A stretch of 64,000 bases of DNA from Sphingomonas oligoaromativorans (GCF_011762195.1 NZ_JAASQK010000001.1:620001-684000), one strand, 5' to 3'; shown: positions 20,198 to 29,921, counted from the first letter of the stretch. The notes: generated from the sequence alone by a model not told the origin. Translations and numbers: made by a program.

Positions 20198-21948
20198 CAG
20201 ACGAGCGCCTTCGCCTCGTCGCTCGCTTCACCGGTCACTTCCTCGGAATGGAGGATCATGTCGGTATGCGCCGCTCCGCTCGGGATCATCGGGAAGCAGT
20301 TGGCCAATTGCGCCACACGGCAATCGACCATCACCGGCCCATTCGTGTCAAGCATCCGGGCGATGCCGTCATCCAGATCGTCCGGCTTCTCGATGCGCAG
20401 GCCCGTCCAGCCATAGGCCTCGGCCAGTTTCACGAAATCGGGCAGCGCCTCCGAATAGCTCTCCGAATAGCGGGACGAGTAGGTCAGCTCCTGCCACTGG
20501 CGGACCATGCCCATATATTGGTTGTTGAGGATGAAGATCTTCACCGGCAGGCGATACTGGGTCGCCGTCGACATCTCCTGGATGTTCATCAGGATCGAGG
20601 CTTCGCCCGCGATGTCGATCACCAGCCGCTCCGGCGCGCCGAGCTGCGCCCCGATCGCGGCGGGCAAGCCATAGCCCATCGTGCCGAGCCCCCCCGAGGT
20701 CAGCCAGCGGTTCGGCCGCTCGAAGTGGAAATGCTGGGCCGCCCACATCTGATGCTGGCCGACCTCCGTGGTGATGATCGGATCGCGGTGGCGCGACAAT
20801 TCCCACAGGCGACGGATCGCGTGCTGCGGCATGATCTCATGATCGGACGACGGGAAGGCGAGCGACTTGCGCGCGCGCCAGCCGTCGATCCGTGCCCACC
20901 ATTCGGTCTGGTTGACGCGCTGATGCCCGCGGGCGTTCCACACCGCGATCATGTCGGCCATGGCCTGGCCGACATCGCCCACGATCGGCAGGTCGACGCG
21001 GACATTCTTGTTGATCGACGACCGATCGATATCGACGTGGATCTTCCTGGATTCGGGCGAGAAGGCGTCCAGTCGCCCGGTCACGCGATCGTCGAAGCGG
21101 GCGCCGAGGCAGACGATCAGGTCCGCCTTGTTCATCGCCATATTGGCTTCGTAGGTGCCGTGCATACCCAGCATCCCGAGCCACGCGCCGTCGCTCGCCG
21201 GGAAGGCACCGAGGCCCATCAGCGTCGAGGTGACGGGGGCGCCGGTCAGCTTCTGGAGCGTGCGCAGCGCCTCCGATGCCTGCGGGCCGGCATTGATGAT
21301 GCCGCCGCCGGTGTAGAGGATCGGCCGCTCGGCCGCCGCCAGCATCTCCACCGCCGTCTCGATCAGCGTCGGCTCGGGCTTCACCTGCGGGCGGTAGGTC
21401 TTGTGCTGGAGCGGGGCCGTCGGCGCCGTATAGCTCGCGCTGGCGATCTGGACGTCCTTGGGCAGATCGATGACGACCGGGCCGGGGCGGCCCGAGGTCG
21501 CGATATGGAATGCCTCATGGACGACCGCGCCGAGCTGGGCCGGATCCTTCACCAGATAGTTGTGCTTGGTGCAGTGGCGCGTGATGCCGACCGTGTCCGC
21601 TTCCTGAAAGGCGTCCGTGCCGATCAGATGCGTCGGAACCTGCCCGGTGATGACGACGATCGGGATCGAATCCAGCAAAGCATCGGCCAGCCCGGTGATG
21701 ACGTTGGTGGCGCCGGGACCGGAGGTGACCAGAACGACGCCCGGCTTGCCGGTGGAACGCGCATAGCCCTCCGCCGCATGGGCCGCGCCGCCCTCCTGGC
21801 GGACGAGCACATGGCGGATCTTCTTCTGCTTGAAGATCGCGTCATAGATCGGAAGCACCGCGCCGCCCGGATAGCCGAACACAACCTCGACCCCGAGGTC
21901 GGTCAGTGCCTGCACCAGGATGTCCGCGCCGCTCTTCTCACTCGCCAT
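20197..21948 (-). CDS. ilvB: Acetolactate synthase large (catalytic) subunit
   Basis: ThDP-dependent enzyme making 2-acetolactate from pyruvate, first step of valine/leucine/isoleucine synthesis. The 583-residue protein has the ThDP-activating Glu region (VEVVFGYPGGAVLPIYDAIF), the central FAD domain (CLGARFDDRVTG), and the C-terminal ThDP site ending FILNNQYMGMVRQWQ. The cofactor motif usually written GDG reads GEA here (VIDIAGEASILMN). ATG 21948 is chosen because GAAGGG lies 8 nt upstream; GTG 21951 is in frame. Downstream genes follow closely. Confidence 0.96.
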   Translation of the reverse strand: MASEKSGADILVQALTDLGVEVVFGYPGGAVLPIYDAIFKQKKIRHVLVRQEGGAAHAAEGYARSTGKPGVVLVTSGPGATNVITGLADALLDSIPIVVITGQVPTHLIGTDAFQEADTVGITRHCTKHNYLVKDPAQLGAVVHEAFHIATSGRPGPVVIDLPKDVQIASASYTAPTAPLQHKTYRPQVKPEPTLIETAVEMLAAAERPILYTGGGIINAGPQASEALRTLQKLTGAPVTSTLMGLGAFPASDGAWLGMLGMHGTYEANMAMNKADLIVCLGARFDDRVTGRLDAFSPESRKIHVDIDRSSINKNVRVDLPIVGDVGQAMADMIAVWNARGHQRVNQTEWWARIDGWRARKSLAFPSSDHEIMPQHAIRRLWELSRHRDPIITTEVGQHQMWAAQHFHFERPNRWLTSGGLGTMGYGLPAAIGAQLGAPERLVIDIAGEASILMNIQEMSTATQYRLPVKIFILNNQYMGMVRQWQELTYSSRYSESYSEALPDFVKLAEAYGWTGLRIEKPDDLDDGIARMLDTNGPVMVDCRVAQLANCFPMIPSGAAHTDMILHSEEVTGEASDEAKALV

Positions 21949-21997
21949 CACACTAGCCCTTCAACGTCCCATGCTCTGAGGGTGGCTGGGAGCGGCG

Positions 21998-22026
21998 GAG
22001 CTAAAGGTAACAAACTAGCGTGTCAA
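21998..22026 (-). promoter_or_regulatory. Possible promoter of ilvB
   Basis: On the minus strand, TTGACA (complement of 22021-22026, inside the last miaA codons) is followed after 17 nt by TAGCTC. The -35 is perfect and the -10 poor. The position, about 50 nt before ilvB, is suitable. No branched-chain leader peptide was found here, unlike at leuA. Confidence 0.4.
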
Positions 22027-22956
22027 CCCATCAATAAGAAATGATGTTGCTATATTAATGCAATGTGAGTCATAAAATTGTCGTTCTCGCTTCCATTCTG
22101 CCGGAGGCTGATGGCGGAACCAGGTGCGCTGGCGTTTGGCATATTGGCGGCTCGCGGCCTGCGCGCGATCGACCATCTCGTCCCGGCTGAGCGCGCCGGC
22201 CCGCCAGGCCGCGATCTCGGGGACGCCGATGGCGCGCATGGCGGGGAGGGCCGGATCGAGATCGCGGGCGATGAGGGCGTCCACTTCCTCGACCGCGCCG
22301 CTCTCCAGCATCGCGACGAAGCGGGCGTCGATACGGGTGGCGAGCCAGTCGCTGTCCGGCAGCAGGAGCAGCGGCGAGAGGTGGACGATGTTGCCGATGC
22401 CGCCGTTCTTCTCCCGCTGCCAGTCCGCGAGGGGGCGGCCGGTCGAGCGCACGACCTCCAGAGCGCGGGCGACGCGTGTAGTGTCGCTGGGGCGCAGGCG
22501 CCCGGCGGCGGGCGCGTCCTCGCGGGAGAGAGCGGCGTAGGCGTCGGCCACGGAGAGCGCGCGGACCTCGGCGCGGATGGCCGGATCGATGTTGGGCACG
22601 GGGGCGATGCCTTCGAGCAGGGTGCGGACATAGAGCCCTGTCCCGCCGACGAGGATCGGCGTGCCTCCCATGGCATGGACCTCGGCGATGGCGGCTTTCG
22701 CTTCTCCGGCCCACAGAGCGACGTTATGCGCCACGGCGGCATCGACATGGCCGAACAGCCGATGCGGTGCGCGCGCTTCCTCCTCGACAGAGGGGCGGGC
22801 GGTGACGACGCGCAGGTCGCGATAGACCTGACTGGCATCGGCGTTGATGACGGTGCCGCCGATCCGTTCGGCGAGCGCCAGGGCGAGCGCGCTCTTGCCG
22901 CTCGCGGTCGGCCCTGCGATGAGCGCCAGCGGCGGCAGGTCAGAAGGAGACTTCAT
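22015..22956 (-). CDS. miaA: tRNA dimethylallyltransferase
   Basis: Transfers a dimethylallyl group to N6 of A37 in tRNAs reading UNN codons. The 313-residue protein has the P-loop [18 protein letters not shown], the substrate Asp region [24 protein letters not shown], and the C-terminal [11 protein letters not shown] tRNA-binding motif. The start fixed by homology ([15 protein letters not shown]) shares the palindrome CATG with the divergent serB start, so its own promoter must lie inside serB. No strong ribosome site is visible. Confidence 0.95.
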   Translation of the reverse strand: MKSPSDLPPLALIAGPTASGKSALALALAERIGGTVINADASQVYRDLRVVTARPSVEEEARAPHRLFGHVDAAVAHNVALWAGEAKAAIAEVHAMGGTPILVGGTGLYVRTLLEGIAPVPNIDPAIRAEVRALSVADAYAALSREDAPAAGRLRPSDTTRVARALEVVRSTGRPLADWQREKNGGIGNIVHLSPLLLLPDSDWLATRIDARFVAMLESGAVEEVDALIARDLDPALPAMRAIGVPEIAAWRAGALSRDEMVDRAQAASRQYAKRQRTWFRHQPPAEWKRERQFYDSHCINIATSFLIDGLTR

Positions 22957-23830
22957 GTTCACGGCGACGCTGATAGCAGCGGGCGCGCTCGAGCGCGGCG
23001 ATATTTCGAAGGCGCGCGACGCGCTGGACGGCACGGGCGTCGTTCCGGGTGACTGGACATGGCTCGACGAAGGCGATGCGGCGGATATCGTCTTCACCGG
23101 CGATCCGGTCGCGGCGCGGGCGGCGCTGGAGGGGCTCGGCCCCGACGTTATCGTCCAGCCGAGCGAGGGGCGGGCCAAGAAGCTCCTCGTCGCCGACATG
23201 GATTCGACGATGATTACGATCGAATGCATCGACGAACTGGCCGATTATGCCGGCATCAAGGCCGAGATCGCCGCCGTCACCGAGGCGGCGATGCGCGGCG
23301 AGCTGGATTTCAGCGAGGCGCTCGACGCCCGTGTGGCGCTGCTCAAGGATCTCGACGCGGCGGCGATCGATCGCTGTCGTCAGGAGCGGGTGAGGATCAT
23401 GCCGGGCGCCGTCGCGCTCATCCGCACGATGAAGGCGCATGGCGCGCGCAGCGTGCTCGTCTCGGGCGGCTTCACCGTGTTCGCGGAGCCCGTGGCGGTG
23501 GAGATCGGCTTCGACGTGGCGATCGCCAACCGGCTGGGCATTCTCGACGGGCGGCTTGATGGACTGGTCGCGCGGCCGATCGTTGATGCGGCGACAAAGC
23601 TCGCGACCATCGAGGCGGAGCGGGTGGCGCTCGGCCTCGATGTCGCCGCGACCATGGCGGTGGGTGACGGCGCCAACGACATCCCGATGATCCGGGCCGC
23701 CGGCCTCGGTGTCGCCTATCACGCCAAGCCGAAGACGGCCGCCGCCGCCGCCGCGCGGATCGACCGGGGCGATCTGACGGCGCTGCTCTGGGCGCAGGGC
23801 TATCCCCGCGCGCGCTGGGTCGAAGCCTAG
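22955..23830 (+). CDS. serB: Phosphoserine phosphatase
   Basis: Last enzyme of serine synthesis. The 291-residue protein has an N-terminal ACT-like domain (to about residue 75) and a HAD phosphatase core. The HAD core has the nucleophile motif [10 protein letters not shown], motif [11 protein letters not shown], and motif III-IV with [12 protein letters not shown]. An AGAAGGAGA ribosome site 5 nt upstream fixes the ATG at 22955. This ATG overlaps the miaA start in CATG, and its TAG stop overlaps the next gene's stop in CTAG. The gene is thus packed tightly on both sides. Confidence 0.96.
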   Translation: MFTATLIAAGALERGDISKARDALDGTGVVPGDWTWLDEGDAADIVFTGDPVAARAALEGLGPDVIVQPSEGRAKKLLVADMDSTMITIECIDELADYAGIKAEIAAVTEAAMRGELDFSEALDARVALLKDLDAAAIDRCRQERVRIMPGAVALIRTMKAHGARSVLVSGGFTVFAEPVAVEIGFDVAIANRLGILDGRLDGLVARPIVDAATKLATIEAERVALGLDVAATMAVGDGANDIPMIRAAGLGVAYHAKPKTAAAAAARIDRGDLTALLWAQGYPRARWVEA

Positions 23831-24792
23831 GGCGCGACCGTGAAGCAGGCGCTGCCGGCCGAGCGTGCGGCCGCGCAGGCCCGCTCGGCTGTCGCGCGAT
23901 CGGCGAGTGGGCCGATGCGGAGGCGGATGAAGGTGCCCGCCTTCTCGTAACTGGGGGTGAGCCTGCGCAGGCTCGCCGCCTTGTCGCGGAGGCTGGCCCA
24001 TGCCGCCTTCGCGACCGCTTGCGAACCATAAGCGCCGAGTTGGACCTGCCAGCGGCCTCCGGCGGAGGCGAGCAGCGGCGGTGTGGCCGGCCTTGGTGCA
24101 TGATGGGGCACAGACGGACCCGGCGTGGCGGGGCTGCGCGCCGTAAGGGCGGGAGTTGGCGGCGCATCGAGGCTCGTTGAGGCGGATCCCTGCGCCGGCA
24201 GGCTGGTGATGAGGCTCCGGTTGATCGGCGGAAGCGGGAGGCTGGCGATTTGCTGCGCCATCTCGGCGCCCTTGCGGCGCTCGTCGGCGCTGATCGTCTC
24301 GTCGATGATGGCGAGGTTGGTGGTCGCCTGCGGGAGCCCCGCCGCCGCCGCGCGAGACATCAGCGCATAGGCCTTGGGCCAGTTGCGCGGCACGAAGTCG
24401 CCGTTGAAGAGCGCCGTCGCATAGACATATTGCGCGCGCGGATCGCCCGCTTCGCTCGCCTGCATGATCCATGGCATGGCGGCGGCGCGCTGGTTGTTCT
24501 GGAAGAGGAGCAGGCCGTAATTGGCGGCACTTTCGGCATGGCCCGCCTTCGCGCCCTGTCCGAACAGCTCCCGCGCCTTCGCCAGATCGGCGGGAACGCC
24601 GCGCCCCAGCTTGTAGGCCTGCCCGAGGTCGAAGGCCGCATCCGGGTCGCCGGCCCTGGCCAGCGGCTGCCACACCGCCACGGCATCGGCGAAGTGCCCG
24701 CGCTGCCAGGCGTCGACGCCATCCTTGACGCTTGCCGCCATCGCGGGCGCGCCGATCGACAGGGCCAGCATCAAGGCCGCCGGGGTTCGCAT
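23827..24792 (-). CDS. Sel1-repeat and SPOR-domain exported protein
   Basis: A 321-residue protein with a signal peptide (to about residue 20, APAMAA). Sel1/TPR-like repeats cover about residues 25-180 (AAFDLGQAYKLGRGVPADLA, AESAANYGLLLFQNNQRAAA). A Pro/Ala-rich linker leads to a C-terminal SPOR domain (WQVQLGAYGSQAVAKAAWAS to the end). SPOR domains bind denuded septal peptidoglycan, so a periplasmic role at the division site is likely. It is divergent from a ParA gene and near a second SPOR protein. Confidence 0.87.
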   Translation of the reverse strand: MRTPAALMLALSIGAPAMAASVKDGVDAWQRGHFADAVAVWQPLARAGDPDAAFDLGQAYKLGRGVPADLAKARELFGQGAKAGHAESAANYGLLLFQNNQRAAAMPWIMQASEAGDPRAQYVYATALFNGDFVPRNWPKAYALMSRAAAAGLPQATTNLAIIDETISADERRKGAEMAQQIASLPLPPINRSLITSLPAQGSASTSLDAPPTPALTARSPATPGPSVPHHAPRPATPPLLASAGGRWQVQLGAYGSQAVAKAAWASLRDKAASLRRLTPSYEKAGTFIRLRIGPLADRATAERACAAARSAGSACFTVAP

Positions 24793-24945
24793 GGTCTTTC
24801 CGTCTCCAGCCGGTCTGCCTCGCCCGGACGCCTATGGATCGCGGCACGTTAAGGATGGGTATGCGGCATCGTTACGGGCGTTAACCCCTTTTTAGCAGCC
24901 GGTATGGGACTTCTGGAGCATTATCCCAACGTCGAAGGGCTGAGC

Positions 24946-25662
24946 ATGCGCGTTCTCGCATTGGCATCGCAAAAGGGCGGATCGGGCAAGACCACGCTCT
25001 CCGGCCATCTCGCCGTCCAGGCGCAGCTTGCCGGCGCCGGCCCTGTCGTGTTGATCGACATCGATCCGCAAGGGTCGCTGGCCGACTGGTGGAACGAGCG
25101 CGAGGCGGAGATGCCCGCTTTCGCCCAGACGACCGTGGCGCGCCTCTCGGCCGACCTCGAAGTGCTGCGCCAGCAGGGCTTCAAGCTCGCCATCATCGAT
25201 ACGCCGCCGGCGATCACCATGGCGATCCAGAGCGTGATCCAGGTCGCCGAACTGATCGTCATCCCAACGCGACCCAGTCCGCACGATCTGCGCGCCGTCG
25301 GCGCCACGGTCGATCTCTGCGAGCGTTCGGGCAAGCCTCTGCTGTTCATCGTCAACGCCGCCACGCCCAAGGCTCGGATCACGCAGGAAGCCGCGATCGC
25401 TCTCTCCCAGCATGGCACCGTGGCGCCGATCACCGTGCATCACCGCACCGATTTCGCCGCCTCGATGATCGACGGCCGCACCGTGATGGAGGTCGACCCC
25501 AAGGGGCGCTCGGCCGCTGAGATCGTCCAGCTCTGGAGCTATGTCTCCGATCGGCTCGAGAAGAATTTCCGCCGGACGGTGTTCGCCACCCCCGGCGTCG
25601 GCATGGCTGCCGTGGCGCCACGTTCCAACGGCGGCTTCGGCCGCCGCGTGATCGGCCAGTAA
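24946..25662 (+). CDS. ParA/MinD-family ATPase
   Basis: A 238-residue ATPase of the ParA family, which forms nucleotide-dependent dimers that position DNA or protein cargo. The deviant Walker A KGGSGKTT covers residues 10-17, with the signature Lys10. Switch I is DIDPQGSLADWW, and Walker B is KLAIIDTPPAI. No N-terminal DNA-binding domain is present, as in small orphan ParAs. ATG 24946, with GAAGGG 8 nt upstream, is preferred to 24904. The next gene encodes a ribbon-helix-helix protein. There is no parB or parS visible, so the cargo may not be the chromosome origin. Confidence 0.88.
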   Translation: MRVLALASQKGGSGKTTLSGHLAVQAQLAGAGPVVLIDIDPQGSLADWWNEREAEMPAFAQTTVARLSADLEVLRQQGFKLAIIDTPPAITMAIQSVIQVAELIVIPTRPSPHDLRAVGATVDLCERSGKPLLFIVNAATPKARITQEAAIALSQHGTVAPITVHHRTDFAASMIDGRTVMEVDPKGRSAAEIVQLWSYVSDRLEKNFRRTVFATPGVGMAAVAPRSNGGFGRRVIGQ

Positions 25663-25673
25663 GGATTATCGGG

Positions 25674-26231
25674 ATGCGCGAGAACAAGGCTTTCGCTTCG
25701 CTCACCTCGGGCCTTCTGGCCCGCAAGGGGCAGGCCCGCCCGGCCATGCGACCGCAGGGTTTCGGCCAGGGCGTCTCGACCGAGGATCTCGGCTGGAACG
25801 ACATGGGCTATGATGCGCCGCGCAACACCGGCCCGCGTCTGCCGGTGAGCCTCTCGGCTCCGACGGCCACGCCGCGCGCAGCCAATGTCGAGGTGCCCGA
25901 GGTGGTTCGCCAGCAGGCGGAGATCGCCCGCGAGTTCGCCGAGCCCACGCCTGAGCCTCTGGCGAAGACGCCGCCGGTCCGCCGCGCGCCGCGTGCCGTC
26001 AAGGCGGCTTCCGTTGCGAAGATCGATCGGGCGACCGGTCGCAAGGCGGCCTTCACGCTGCGGCTCGATGCCGAGCGTCATCTGCGTCTTCGTCTTGCCT
26101 GCGCGGTGGAGAACCGGTCGGCGCAGCAGCTCGTCACCGCCGCGCTGGATCGGCTGCTCGATGATCTGCCGGAGGTGGCACGCATGGCGGCGAGCCTTCC
26201 CCATGCCGCCACGGCGGCTCACCAGGACTGA
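25674..26231 (+). CDS. Protein with C-terminal ribbon-helix-helix-like domain, ParA partner
   Basis: A 185-residue protein 11 nt after the ParA gene. Residues 1-110 are low-complexity and Pro/Ala/Arg-rich, likely disordered. Residues 123-167 (RKAAFTLRLDAERHLRLRLA then NRSAQQLVTAALDRLL) look like a ribbon-helix-helix fold. This is the type of DNA-binding domain often found in the centromere-binding partner of small ParA systems. I infer it stimulates or localises the ParA ATPase. An Arg near the N terminus could act as ATPase-stimulating finger. Not a recognised named family. Confidence 0.7.
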   Translation: MRENKAFASLTSGLLARKGQARPAMRPQGFGQGVSTEDLGWNDMGYDAPRNTGPRLPVSLSAPTATPRAANVEVPEVVRQQAEIAREFAEPTPEPLAKTPPVRRAPRAVKAASVAKIDRATGRKAAFTLRLDAERHLRLRLACAVENRSAQQLVTAALDRLLDDLPEVARMAASLPHAATAAHQD

Positions 26232-26246
26232 GCGGACGAGGATTGC

Positions 26247-27626
26247 ATGAACCGCAGGATGCTCAGCCGGATCGCCGCGACGTCGCTGATGCTCGGCATC
26301 GCCACGGTCGGTTGCGCGCCCACCGCGCAGATGGCCCACCCGACCGCACTGGCCGATGCTGGCGGGGCCGATGTCGCTTCCCGCGCGGCGGCGAAGGCGC
26401 GGGCCGCATTGGCGGCGCACAAGGGCGCGGCCGCCGTCGATGCCGCCGAGAAGGCCGTCGCGGCCCGACCGGGAGATGCGTCCTATCGGATGCTGCTGGG
26501 CCAGACCTATCTGGCGGCGGGCCGGTTCGCTTCGGCGACGACGAGCTTCCGAGACTCGCTTTCGCTGTCGCCCGATCAGCCGAAGGCGCGCTTCGACCTC
26601 GCGCTGGCGATGATCGCGCAGGGCAACGGCCCCGAGGCGCTGACCATGCTGCGCGGGCTCGACGGCGGCGTTTCGGGTACGGATCTCGGCCTCGCGCTCG
26701 CCATGGCTGGGGATCGGGAGAGCGGCATTCGGGTGCTCACCGATGTGGTGCGCAGCGGCAAGTCGGACGCGCGAACCCGGCAGAATCTTGCGCTGGCGCT
26801 GGCGCTGGCGGGGCGCTGGGCGGAATCGCGCGCCATGGCGATGCAGGATACCTCGGCGGATCGTCTGGCCGATCAGCTTGCCGGCTGGGCGGAACTCGCC
26901 AAGCCGCAGACCGGTGCGCCGCAGCAGGTCGCCGCGATGCTGGGCGTCCAGCCCGCGGCCGATCCCGGCCTGCCCACCGAACTCGCGCTCGCCACTCCCG
27001 CGCCGGCGGAGAAGCCCGTCCCGCTGGCGATGGCGGCACCGGCTCCGCAGGCCGCGTCGACGCCGGTCCCGGCCGCCATGGCGGGTTCCGCCGGGATCGC
27101 GATGCCCACCATCTCGCATCTCGCGCCCAATCCGGTGACGGTGCCGTTCGTCGATCTGGCTCCGGCCAATCTCCATGCCGACGCCCCGGCCGCGACCGCC
27201 GTGCTGGTGGCGCAGCAGTCCACCAAAGAGGTGATGCCTTCGCCGCCGCCGCTGCTGCGTGCCCGGCCGATGCTGGTGCGGCAGGTCGTGTCCGTGCCGG
27301 CACCGGCCCGCGCTCTTAGGAGCGGCGGCTATGTCGTGCAGCTCGGGGCCTATTCCAAGGCGGCGACGATGCAGGCGGCGTGGGAGCGGGCATCGCGCCT
27401 GATGCCCAGGCTCGCCGGCTATGAGCCGGCCCGCGCCGAGTTCAGCTTCGCCGGCGGATCGCTGGTCCGTCTGTCCGTCTCTGGTTTCGCCAACCGTGGC
27501 GACGCCGTGCAGCTCTGCGAGCATATCCATGCGCGCGGCGGCCAGTGCTTCGTGCGTCAGGTGGCGGGCGATTCGCCGCTCCAGTGGGCGCGCCGCGACC
27601 AGCGCGTCCAGATCGCCTCCCGCTGA
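26247..27626 (+). CDS. TPR and SPOR-domain lipoprotein
   Basis: A 459-residue protein with a lipoprotein signal (residues 1-23, GIATVGCAP, Cys23). TPR repeats cover about residues 45-200 (AAAVDAAEKAVAARPGDASY, LGQTYLAAGRFASATTSFRD). A long Pro/Ala-rich linker follows, then a C-terminal SPOR domain (YVVQLGAYSKAATMQAAWER). Architecture mirrors the divergent Sel1-SPOR protein on the other side of parA. It follows the RHH protein by 15 nt, so the three genes appear to form one operon with a likely envelope or division theme. Confidence 0.85.
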   Translation: MNRRMLSRIAATSLMLGIATVGCAPTAQMAHPTALADAGGADVASRAAAKARAALAAHKGAAAVDAAEKAVAARPGDASYRMLLGQTYLAAGRFASATTSFRDSLSLSPDQPKARFDLALAMIAQGNGPEALTMLRGLDGGVSGTDLGLALAMAGDRESGIRVLTDVVRSGKSDARTRQNLALALALAGRWAESRAMAMQDTSADRLADQLAGWAELAKPQTGAPQQVAAMLGVQPAADPGLPTELALATPAPAEKPVPLAMAAPAPQAASTPVPAAMAGSAGIAMPTISHLAPNPVTVPFVDLAPANLHADAPAATAVLVAQQSTKEVMPSPPPLLRARPMLVRQVVSVPAPARALRSGGYVVQLGAYSKAATMQAAWERASRLMPRLAGYEPARAEFSFAGGSLVRLSVSGFANRGDAVQLCEHIHARGGQCFVRQVAGDSPLQWARRDQRVQIASR

Positions 27627-27649
27627 TCCGATCCTAAGGCCGAGGGCGA

Positions 27650-28900
27650 TCAGCCGAGCGGCTGGCCGCCCTTGATCGTCTTCAGCACCCGGCCCTGCAC
27701 GGGAAGGCCGTCGAACGGGGTATTGCCCGCGCGACCGGCCAGCGCCTCCGCGGAAATCTTCCACGGCATGTCCTCGTCGACGAGGATCAGGTCGGCTGCG
27801 GCGCCTTGTGCGATCCGGCCTGCATCGAGCCCGAACAGGCGCGCCGGAGCGGCCGATATCAGCTCGAACAGACGGGGCAGCGTGACGACCTCGTCCTTCA
27901 CCAGCGTCAGCGACAGGGTGAGCAGGGTCTCCGCACCGGCCATGCCCGGCTCGGCCGAGGCATAGGGCAGGCGCTTCGCCTCCGGTCCGCGCGGATCGTG
28001 CGCGGAGCAGAGCAGGTCCACCGTCCCGTCGCGCACCGCCTCGATCGACGCCTTGCGATCGTCCTCCGAACGGAGCGGTGGCGAGAGCCGTGCGAAGGTG
28101 CGGAACGGGCCGATCCCCTGTTCGGAAAGCAGCAGATGCGCCGGCGTGACGCCGCACGTCACCCTGACTCCGCGCCGCTTGGCCGTGCGGACGAGATCGA
28201 AGGCCCGCGCGGTCGAGAGCTGGCGGAAGTGGAGGCGGGCGCCGGTTTCCTCCGCAAGCGCGATGTCGCGCGCGACCGCCATCGCCTCGGCGATCGCAGG
28301 GGCGGAGGGGAGGCCGAGCCGGCTCGCCATTTCGCCATCCGTAGCGGCGGCGCCTTTGGTGAGGCCGTCGTCCTCGGCATGGGTCATGACGATGAGATCG
28401 AAGGCCGAGGCATAGGCCAGCAGGCGATACATCAGGCCGGAATCCGCGATCCAGCTTCGCCCGGTCGATACCGCGACGGCGCCGGCGCGTTGCATCAGGC
28501 CGATCTCGGCCATCTCGCGCCCTTCGAGCCCGCGCGTCGCGGCGGCGATGGGGACGATCGAGACGGCGTCGCTCGGAAAGGAAGCCGCCTGTCGGATCAG
28601 CGCCGGATTGTCGAGCGGGGGCGACTGGTCCGGCATCAGCAGGCTGGTGGTGATCCCGCCCGCCGTCGCGGCCGCCGGATCGATGGCGAAGGCGCCGACA
28701 TCGATGATGCCCGGCGCGATCAAAGCGCCCTTGGCGTCGGCCACCACGTCCGAACGGCGGAAGAGCCCATGCTCGATGTCGCCGAACGCCTCGATCACGC
28801 CGTTGCGGATCAGCATTCCGCCTTCGGTGATCGTGCCCGCGACGGGATCGACGATCCGGCCGTTGCGGATGGCGAGCGTGCCCTTTTCCACGAGGCTCAT
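27650..28900 (-). CDS. pyrX: Inactive dihydroorotase homologue (PyrC'/PyrX type)
   Basis: A 416-residue protein of the dihydroorotase fold. The catalytic residues are not intact: where active enzymes have Asp-x-His-x-His it reads [13 protein letters not shown] (residues 62-74). The CHVST histidine is replaced in LHFRQLSTA, and the catalytic TDHAPH reads SAHDPR. In Pseudomonas such a dead subunit binds PyrB and is needed for aspartate transcarbamoylase assembly. Here it overlaps pyrB by 4 nt (ATGA), which fits that role. An active PyrC must be elsewhere in the genome. Confidence 0.88.
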   Translation of the reverse strand: MSLVEKGTLAIRNGRIVDPVAGTITEGGMLIRNGVIEAFGDIEHGLFRRSDVVADAKGALIAPGIIDVGAFAIDPAAATAGGITTSLLMPDQSPPLDNPALIRQAASFPSDAVSIVPIAAATRGLEGREMAEIGLMQRAGAVAVSTGRSWIADSGLMYRLLAYASAFDLIVMTHAEDDGLTKGAAATDGEMASRLGLPSAPAIAEAMAVARDIALAEETGARLHFRQLSTARAFDLVRTAKRRGVRVTCGVTPAHLLLSEQGIGPFRTFARLSPPLRSEDDRKASIEAVRDGTVDLLCSAHDPRGPEAKRLPYASAEPGMAGAETLLTLSLTLVKDEVVTLPRLFELISAAPARLFGLDAGRIAQGAAADLILVDEDMPWKISAEALAGRAGNTPFDGLPVQGRVLKTIKGGQPLG

Positions 28901-29883
28901 GCCCAGCCCTCCACGCCGCGCCGCGCTCGCGTCAGAACGTCGAGGCAGGCCATGCGGACGGCGACACCCATCTCCACCTGCTCGGTGATGGCGGAACGCT
29001 GGAGATCGTCGGCGATGTCGCTGGTGATTTCGATGCCGCGGTTCATAGGCCCCGGATGCATGACGAGGGCGCCCGGCGCCGCGCGGCCGAGCCGCTCGCG
29101 GGTGAGCCCGTAGAAATGGTGATATTCGCGCGGCGAGGGGACGAACGCCCCATCCATCCGCTCGAGCTGGAGGCGGAGCATCATCACCACCTCGGCGCCT
29201 TCGAGGGCGGCGTCGAAATCGGTGTAGGGGATCGCCCCCATCCGCTCGATCGCAGACGGCAGCAGCGTCGGCGGTGCGACCACGCGCACCTCTGCCCCCA
29301 GCGTGCCGAGCAGGATGATGTTCGAGCGCGCGACCCGGCTATGCAGCACGTCGCCGCAGATCACCACGACCGTGCCGTTGATCCGGCCGACGCGGCGGCG
29401 GATGGTCAGCGCGTCGAGCAGCGCCTGCGTCGGGTGCTCGTGGCGGCCATCGCCGGCGTTGAGCACGGGGCAGTCCACCTTGTCGGCGATCAGGCCCGTC
29501 GCGCCGGAGCTGTCGTGGCGGATCACGATCACGTCGGGGCGCATCGCGTTCAGCGTCACGGCCGTATCGATCAGCGTCTCGCCCTTCTTCACGCTCGATT
29601 GCGCGGCGTGCATGTTGACCACGTCGGCGCCGAGGCGCTTGCCCGCGATCTCGAAGCTCAGCAGCGTGCGCGTCGAGTTCTCGAAGAAGGCGTTGATCTG
29701 GGTGAGCCCCGCCAGCCGGCTGTCATGCTTGCTGGTGTTGCGGTTGAGCGCGATCCACTGCTCGGCCTCGTCAAGGAGGAAGCCGATTTCCCAGGGCTGG
29801 AGGCCGGCGATGCCGGTCAGATGGCGATGGGGAAAGGGATGCACGCCGTCGGGAAGAGCGAATTCGGTGGGCGCGTCGGACAT
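28897..29883 (-). CDS. pyrB: Aspartate carbamoyltransferase catalytic subunit
   Basis: Transfers carbamoyl phosphate to aspartate in pyrimidine synthesis. The 328-residue protein has the carbamoyl-phosphate loop [13 protein letters not shown], the KKGETLIDT loop, the [14 protein letters not shown] motif and the aspartate site MHPGPMNRG. Start at 29883 is chosen because AGAG lies 9 nt before it; another ATG at 29889 is in frame. It lies 38 nt after ruvX and overlaps pyrX. No pyrI regulatory gene is in the window. Confidence 0.96.
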   Translation of the reverse strand: MSDAPTEFALPDGVHPFPHRHLTGIAGLQPWEIGFLLDEAEQWIALNRNTSKHDSRLAGLTQINAFFENSTRTLLSFEIAGKRLGADVVNMHAAQSSVKKGETLIDTAVTLNAMRPDVIVIRHDSSGATGLIADKVDCPVLNAGDGRHEHPTQALLDALTIRRRVGRINGTVVVICGDVLHSRVARSNIILLGTLGAEVRVVAPPTLLPSAIERMGAIPYTDFDAALEGAEVVMMLRLQLERMDGAFVPSPREYHHFYGLTRERLGRAAPGALVMHPGPMNRGIEITSDIADDLQRSAITEQVEMGVAVRMACLDVLTRARRGVEGWA

Positions 29884-29921
29884 GAACATGCGCTCTAGTC
29901 GCGGCGCCCGAGCGTTACAAG

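Noticed and set aside
21949-22080. Branched-chain leader peptide before ilvB, by analogy with leuA
   Set aside because: No short ORF with Ile/Val/Leu runs exists; the only ATG gives a three-codon ORF ending in TGA.
25539-28157. 872-codon open frame antisense to the ParA/SPOR genes
   Set aside because: The product is Arg/Gly/His-rich with no domain, and runs opposite to three genes with clear motifs. It is a shadow frame.
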